Shown: positions 59,519 through 64,000 of the stretch, piece by piece
Numbering within the stretch: the first letter of the stretch is position 1
Layout: each line of letters opens with the position of its first letter
NCBI GenBank assembly: GCA_039919885.1
Contig: JBDSEV010000075.1
Location: 111,652-175,651, forward strand
DNA: 64,000 nt
Direction: 5' to 3'
Source of the DNA: JACMLD01 sp039919885
GTDB taxonomy: Bacteria; Bacteroidota; Bacteroidia; Chitinophagales; Chitinophagaceae
Notes under the pieces: model-generated
Told to the model about the DNA's origin: nothing
Databases searched by the model: none
What the model saw: the letters and a program-made list of their open reading frames with translations, nothing else
Translations under genes and position numbers: made by a program

Positions 59519-61273
59519 TTACTTTACGGGGGTAAAAAGTGGACCGCAAAAACAGGGATAACTGCGGGTGGTATACACGCCGTTTTCCAATACAGATTCC
59601 GCCCAGCAATATTCGCGGGCTTTAGCGTTGTCGTTTTTTAACTGCGCTACATACCATAACACCAGTTGCCTGCCGGCCAGATCATCAGGCGCAGGCTCAA
59701 TATATTTTTCTGGTCCCTGGTGGTAATCGGTATTGCAGCAAGGGCCAATAGTAACCAAATCGGCTTCGCCTTCGTCTTTACCTGCATGGGTGGCTGTCGC
59801 GTATACATAGGCATTGTCACCCCTGCCACCGTCACGGAATTGTCCACGCGCGGGTTCCATATAGTAGCCGGCACCATTGTTATCGTTTATTTTATAGGCA
59901 TATCCCTCCGGCGTATGCGCACTGGCGGGCATGTCCTGCTGCCACTGCTCTTTCGCCCAGTTGCTCCAACCGGTGCCATTCCATGCTGCCATTTGGTTTT
60001 GTATACCGGCAAAAGCGATGCGGAATACGGGACGGTAAGTGCCATCGTTGCCGCAACCGCGTCCCAGGCTTGCTGCGGCAACCCTGAAGCGCCCGTCTTT
60101 ATAAAATTCATAGCGCTGAACATAGTTGTAATTGCAGGGGTTGGGCCACAGTTCGCTTTTAAACGTCTGTTCCAGCACAAAACCTACCGCGGTGTTATTT
60201 ACTTTCAAAGCGGCTATCACCGGCGGTTCAAATGCTACTACTGCAGCCTGAGAAAAATACGGACAGCCCACTGCATCGCTGTACCCAAACCCGTCGGTGC
60301 CTGAATAACTTACATGCCAGTCTACCAGTTTGGCACTTTGCAGCACCTCCCTGCCATTAAATGATACTGCGGCAATGCGCAGTCCGTCACTGCTTGTGAG
60401 CATATAATCCAGCGCCCATCCATCTTTCTTTAGATTTGTCTCGAGGTCGCAAAAGCAAGCCGTTATTTTATCATCCTGCAGCTTTCTTTCTGTTATCGGA
60501 GACGCAGATCCGGTACTTGTCCACCGGATGCCGGCCAGCCGGTACTCAGTTAAATCTACAATGGCCCATAACGCTTTTTCATCTTTCACAAAAGTAGGTG
60601 CCACACAAAGATGGCCGGAACGCTCGCAACGGGTACGGTTAAGCGCAGTTTTAGTGGAAGCCATTAACGCGGCAGCTTCATCCGGCTTTGCACCAAGGGC
60701 CTGTTGTACTGCTGCAGAGGATGCCGCAATTTGCACCGCCAGCGTTTTCAGGTATTTCGGGATATCTGGTTGTGTCTGCAGCTGAACGTTGCTGGAAAGT
60801 ACTTTTTGCTGTTTGATATCCGCAATAGCAATCGTCGCGCTGTTAAGTGCATAATTGTACATTTCTACCCGGAAGCAATCCACCAGCTGATAGTCCCGTT
60901 GCAGACCCGCCATATCGCTTAGCCTTGCAGGGTACACCCCAAAAATTTCACAACGGTAAGCTTCGCCGGTTTTGCTGCGCACGGATTGCGTAAAAGTTGC
61001 ATCGGACAATGCAATTAGTTGTGCAAGCTTTTGCTGGTCGGTCAGCGTGTCCTGGCACAGCAATACAGGGGTGGGCTGTTGCAGCGCGGCTATTGTTTTT
61101 TCTGCCAGGGGTTTTAAAAATGCAAAATCTTTGGCGCTGTCTGCGCGAACAATGACGGAGTGCAAAACATCTTCGTCATATTTATTTACCGGTGCGCTGG
61201 TATTACTGCCGGGGACATTGCAGGAACAAACGATTGTGAGGCTAAAAAGCAATAACAGCGGTGATAACTTCAT
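59519..61273 (-). CDS. Secreted lipoprotein resembling copper amine oxidases
   Basis: This 584-residue protein has a lipoprotein signal with lipid Cys 18 (LSPLLLLFSLTIVCSC). From residue 290 on, short segments line up with copper amine oxidases: DGLRIAAVSFNGREVL, then GTDGFG (D327 at the place of the catalytic base), VGCPY (335-339), FVLEQ (365-369), and NYNYVQRYEFYKDGRF, where Y382 stands at the position of the tyrosine that becomes topaquinone (usual motif N-Y-D/E). The downstream His-x-His copper pair is replaced (GTYRPVFRIAF). It is Cys-rich. The similarity is read by eye and the activity is unknown; a non-catalytic relative is likely. The gene is co-transcribed with the propeller-like lipoprotein. 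Confidence 0.6.
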   Translation of the reverse strand: MKLSPLLLLFSLTIVCSCNVPGSNTSAPVNKYDEDVLHSVIVRADSAKDFAFLKPLAEKTIAALQQPTPVLLCQDTLTDQQKLAQLIALSDATFTQSVRSKTGEAYRCEIFGVYPARLSDMAGLQRDYQLVDCFRVEMYNYALNSATIAIADIKQQKVLSSNVQLQTQPDIPKYLKTLAVQIAASSAAVQQALGAKPDEAAALMASTKTALNRTRCERSGHLCVAPTFVKDEKALWAIVDLTEYRLAGIRWTSTGSASPITERKLQDDKITACFCDLETNLKKDGWALDYMLTSSDGLRIAAVSFNGREVLQSAKLVDWHVSYSGTDGFGYSDAVGCPYFSQAAVVAFEPPVIAALKVNNTAVGFVLEQTFKSELWPNPCNYNYVQRYEFYKDGRFRVAAASLGRGCGNDGTYRPVFRIAFAGIQNQMAAWNGTGWSNWAKEQWQQDMPASAHTPEGYAYKINDNNGAGYYMEPARGQFRDGGRGDNAYVYATATHAGKDEGEADLVTIGPCCNTDYHQGPEKYIEPAPDDLAGRQLVLWYVAQLKNDNAKAREYCWAESVLENGVYTTRSYPCFCGPLFTPVK

Positions 61274-61330
61274 CTGGTGAATATATTAGCGCAAAGTAAT
61301 TATTTTTCGGTGCCTGAATGGCTCTTACGC

Positions 61331-61711
61331 TCACCTGCGTGGGTTCCCGTTCTTATCAAAACGACTGGCAATGTGTTTTTCGGTTTTAACTACCAACAGT
61401 ATAGTAGCTATCACCAACGCCAGCGCACCTGCGCCCAGGAATAACCACCAGTAATTATCCATGAAAAAGACAGCGCTCATCAGGCCAATCACCATAAGCG
61501 CCATTGCATAATTGATCATCAGCGCCGCTGAAAAAATATTCGCTGCATCAAATGTTTCCCGGGTTTGCAAAGCGGACATAGACCGGTACCCATACCAGTA
61601 ATTGGGCCATTGGGGGGGGAAACGTTGCATTATTTTACCGCCTAGAAAAAAGATCATGCCTCCCAACAGGGAAGCAGAAGAAAGACAATGTATCAGGAAA
61701 TTGCCGGTCAT
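61331..61711 (-). CDS. SdpI-family membrane protein
   Basis: This 126-residue protein has three or four hydrophobic helices and the SdpI motif YGYRSMSALQTRETFDAANIFS (usual form GYRTxxSxxNxExWxxAN). SdpI in Bacillus gives immunity to a killing factor; in other bacteria the domain is of unknown use. Its ATG overlaps the stop of the ROK gene by one base (TAATG), indicating translational coupling. It is thus part of the sugar-use run. Confidence 0.8.
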   Translation of the reverse strand: MTGNFLIHCLSSASLLGGMIFFLGGKIMQRFPPQWPNYWYGYRSMSALQTRETFDAANIFSAALMINYAMALMVIGLMSAVFFMDNYWWLFLGAGALALVIATILLVVKTEKHIASRFDKNGNPRR

Positions 61712-62697
61712 TAAGCAGGATACGTTTTCATTTCCCAGGCCAGTGCGCTGGCGCCAAGAATAGCCGCATCGGATTCTTTCAGGTGACTGATAAGAATCTT
61801 TACTTTGTTCTGAAAAATCTGGATAAGGTTGGCTTCCATGTTTTCACGGGTAGGTTTTAAAATCAAATCGCCCGCCTTTGTAAGGCCGCCAAACAAAATG
61901 ATGGCTTCGGGGCTGCTGAACATAACGGCATTGGCCAGTGCAATGCCCAGAATCCTGCCCGTAAACTCATATATCTCCTTGGCCATTTTATCGCCTTTGA
62001 TAGCTGCTTCGTACACTTTTTTGGAATCCATATCTGCTTCAGGCACTTCGCGCAGCACACTTTCTTCATCTGATCTTTGCAGGAATTCCAGCGCGGTATA
62101 CCGTACACCAGTAGCCGAAGCATAGCTCTCCAGTGAACCCAGTTTGCCGGTTCCCTGGTGCAGGCGCCCATCTGGTATAATGATGGTATGCCCAAGCTCA
62201 CCTGCAAAGCCATCATGCCCGTAGATAAGCTGCCCGTTGGCAACAATGCCGCTGCCCACACCGGTGCCCAACGTAATCATAATAAAATCCTTCATGCCTT
62301 TTGCCGCGCCATAGGTCATTTCGCCAATAGCTGCCGCGTTGGCATCGTTGGTTAGGGTGGTGGGCAGTTTAAATTTATCTTCCAGCAATTTGGCGAGGGG
62401 TATGATTCCTTTCCAGGGTAAATTGGGTGCATATTCTATTGTGCCGGTATAATAGTTTCCATTGGGGGCACCTACGCCAATTCCCTTAATCCTGCCGCTG
62501 CCACCTGCTTTTTGAATAAGCACAAACATAGCATCGTGGAGCTCATCAATAAAACTCTCGACGGTAAGGTGTTTTTTGGTAGAAATTTCGCTCGAAAACA
62601 GCACATTGCCATCCCGGTCTACGATCCCAAACTTTGTTCCTGTTCCACCGATATCAATGCCTATAACCAATTGCTGTAATGAAGTTGAAGATGCCAT
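61711..62697 (-). CDS. ROK-family sugar kinase (glucokinase-like)
   Basis: This 328-residue kinase has the ATP-binding start VIGIDIGGTGTKFGIVDRDG, the substrate region (LPTTLTNDANAAAIGE), GFAGELGHTIIIPDG, and the ATP site near IILFGGLTKAGDLI. The usual zinc cysteines (CxCGxxGCxE) are absent: that loop reads RLHQGTGKLGSLESYASATG. It probably phosphorylates glucose or another hexose after import. It is 36 bases downstream of the MFS gene and coupled to the SdpI-like gene. Confidence 0.9.
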   Translation of the reverse strand: MASSTSLQQLVIGIDIGGTGTKFGIVDRDGNVLFSSEISTKKHLTVESFIDELHDAMFVLIQKAGGSGRIKGIGVGAPNGNYYTGTIEYAPNLPWKGIIPLAKLLEDKFKLPTTLTNDANAAAIGEMTYGAAKGMKDFIMITLGTGVGSGIVANGQLIYGHDGFAGELGHTIIIPDGRLHQGTGKLGSLESYASATGVRYTALEFLQRSDEESVLREVPEADMDSKKVYEAAIKGDKMAKEIYEFTGRILGIALANAVMFSSPEAIILFGGLTKAGDLILKPTRENMEANLIQIFQNKVKILISHLKESDAAILGASALAWEMKTYPA

Positions 62698-62733
62698 GGT
62701 CAGTTTCCTCGTAAATATTTAAGTAATAAAAAA

Positions 62734-64000
62734 TCAATGACCGCCTGCAGCAATCTCCGTATCGTAATTGATGCCTTGTTTGGATAATATACCTTTTATC
62801 ACAAACCCGAAGAACACCAGGTAACCGAAACACAAGGCTGCAATCCAATAAGACTGGTGAATACCTATTACATCGGCCAGTTTACCCTGAATGGGTGGTA
62901 TGATGCCGCCGCCCAGTATCATCATAATTAAAAAGGCTGAACCCTGCGTAGTGTATTTTCCGAGGCCAGCAATGGATAAGCTGAAAATGGAAGGCCACAT
63001 AATGGAGCAAACCAATCCACCGCTTAAAAATGCATAAATGGATACGGTGCCTGTAGTCATCAGTCCAATAACCATGGCAATCACACCCAGCAAACTAAAA
63101 GTTAGCAGTGTTCTTGCTGGCTTGTCTTTTGTGTAATAAAAAGCAGCAATCTGAATTAAAACACAAACAACATAATAGTACAGCGGTTGCATATCGTATT
63201 TAGCCAGCGTATTTATTACAATTAGTATTACAAATGCTGCAAGTGGAACAACAAATTTCAAAATCGATTTTGTTCTTTCGCTAAAATTGAATGCACTGAT
63301 AGCCCCTGTCCATCTTCCAATCATTAAACTACCCCAATACATACCAATATAAGGAGTGGCTTCGGAAGCGGAGAGGCCGCCGAAAGGTGTTTGACGCAAT
63401 AATTCACCCAGGTTACTGCCTATCGCAACTTCCGCTCCTACATAGAAAAATATACCCAGCATACCAAGCAGTAACTGTGGGTATTGCATTGCGCCCCATC
63501 CGTTGGCATTCTTTTTTGCGCTAAGGTTTGCTACAATCAACCCTACCACCACCACAGCAAATGCACCCAGCAACCAGTTTAAGCGATAAGCTTCCATGGC
63601 ATGTTTTTCTGCATCTGAAGCATTGGTTAAATCTGTTTTATAACTGCTGAAAACAGGCGCAAACATCATTATCAGCAAACCTGTCATAATTAATAAAGTA
63701 TACAACGCTTTATTTGCCTTTTCCGTTTTTTCAATCATAATGCCGGATGGCACTTTCTTTGAAAACTGGAACATTGCGGCCGCAGCCATAAACAATGCGC
63801 CGACACAGATATATAATACAATGACTTTTGTAAGACTGAGTGCAGCAATTTTCTCGTCTGTTATGGCTGCCGTAGTACCAAAAAGAGCCAGCGCTACTAC
63901 CAGCGGCCCAATTGCAGTACCAAACGAATTGATACCGCCACCTAAGTTAACACGGCTTGTTCCGGTAGCGGGATCGCCGAGCGCAATGGCAAACGGCTGG
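62734..64000 (-). CDS. Sugar MFS transporter, FucP/GlcP-like (5' end beyond window)
   Basis: Only the C-terminal part is present; the reading frame continues past base 64000 (last visible codon CAG at 63999-63997), so the start and first helices are missing. The visible part begins QPFAIALGDPATGTSRVNLG and NSFGTAIGPLV, typical of the fucose/glucose-galactose:H+ symporter group of MFS, followed by ten or so helices. It imports a hexose by proton symport. With ROK downstream it forms a sugar import and phosphorylation unit. Confidence 0.9.
   Translation of the reverse strand, partial: QPFAIALGDPATGTSRVNLGGGINSFGTAIGPLVVALALFGTTAAITDEKIAALSLTKVIVLYICVGALFMAAAAMFQFSKKVPSGIMIEKTEKANKALYTLLIMTGLLIMMFAPVFSSYKTDLTNASDAEKHAMEAYRLNWLLGAFAVVVVGLIVANLSAKKNANGWGAMQYPQLLLGMLGIFFYVGAEVAIGSNLGELLRQTPFGGLSASEATPYIGMYWGSLMIGRWTGAISAFNFSERTKSILKFVVPLAAFVILIVINTLAKYDMQPLYYYVVCVLIQIAAFYYTKDKPARTLLTFSLLGVIAMVIGLMTTGTVSIYAFLSGGLVCSIMWPSIFSLSIAGLGKYTTQGSAFLIMMILGGGIIPPIQGKLADVIGIHQSYWIAALCFGYLVFFGFVIKGILSKQGINYDTEIAAGGH

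Noticed and set aside
59666..60304. 212-codon plus-strand frame
   Set aside because: It is antisense to the amine-oxidase-like lipoprotein, whose signal peptide and motifs support the minus strand.
61331..61711. Toxin immunity system based on the SdpI motif
   Set aside because: No SdpC-like toxin or SdpAB gene is present, and the gene is coupled to a sugar kinase.

Overview
The window reads as a chromosomal segment of a Bacteroidota member, most likely Chitinophagaceae or a close relative. Supporting signs are the Bacteroidota-type promoters (TTG, about 19 bases, TAnnTTTG; exact copies upstream of pfkA and of a radical SAM gene), few Shine-Dalgarno-like sites, a CarboxypepD_reg/TonB-type outer-membrane protein, an OmpA protein with PD40 repeats, a BT_3928-type DoxX protein, DUF1599, and the thrS-infC-rpmI-rplT order. 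No rRNA, tRNA, insertion sequence, prophage, CRISPR array or obvious defence island was seen. The assignment is inferred from gene content, not from a marker comparison.

Layout. 0-8 kb: a dense two-component block of five minus-strand genes (two receiver-bearing kinases, one coiled-coil kinase, two Rcp1-like single-domain receivers) flanked by two NarL/LuxR regulators. 8.5-18 kb: a CrtI/retinol-saturase-like flavoprotein, a YtxH protein, a Lys/Ala-tailed SWIB protein, a saccharopine-dehydrogenase-like reductase, a PD40-OmpA protein, and a DUF1080-ThuA-sulfite-oxidase-like run. 18-24.7 kb: SDR, pyruvate kinase and phosphofructokinase (pfkA-pyk operon), an RmlD-like epimerase, an esterase, VOC and DoxX proteins. 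24.9-31 kb: a radical SAM protein with an unusual cysteine spacing, a degenerate intergenic repeat array, a TMEM175-like channel, UbiD and a TraB/GumN protein. 31-43.5 kb: housekeeping genes (ndk, a DHH phosphoesterase, FKBP, folP, DUF1599, BT_3928, an OppB-type permease, DUF721, recF, pdhA, a TPR protein, ribH, a CCG-domain Fe-S protein). 43.6-54.4 kb: a YHS lipoprotein, two ferritin-like proteins (one Tat-exported), a CBS protein, a TonB-type barrel, a LolA-like protein, a LytS/LytTR pair, and two tandem paralogous secreted proteins next to an A-rich repeat array. 54.6-58.5 kb: thrS-infC-rpmI-rplT. 58.6-64 kb: two lipoproteins, one resembling copper amine oxidases without copper ligands, then SdpI-like, a ROK kinase and a sugar MFS transporter cut by the window end.

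Links between genes. The MFS-ROK-SdpI run suggests sugar import and phosphorylation, and pfkA-pyk and pdhA continue central carbon flux. The 1-8 kb block looks like one phosphorelay with several exchangeable receivers. No single locus is clearly a new system. The best leads are the amine-oxidase-like lipoprotein operon, the CX4CX2C radical SAM protein, the perfect 17-bp hairpin inside ribH, the kinase with 21-residue repeats, and three kinds of intergenic repeat.
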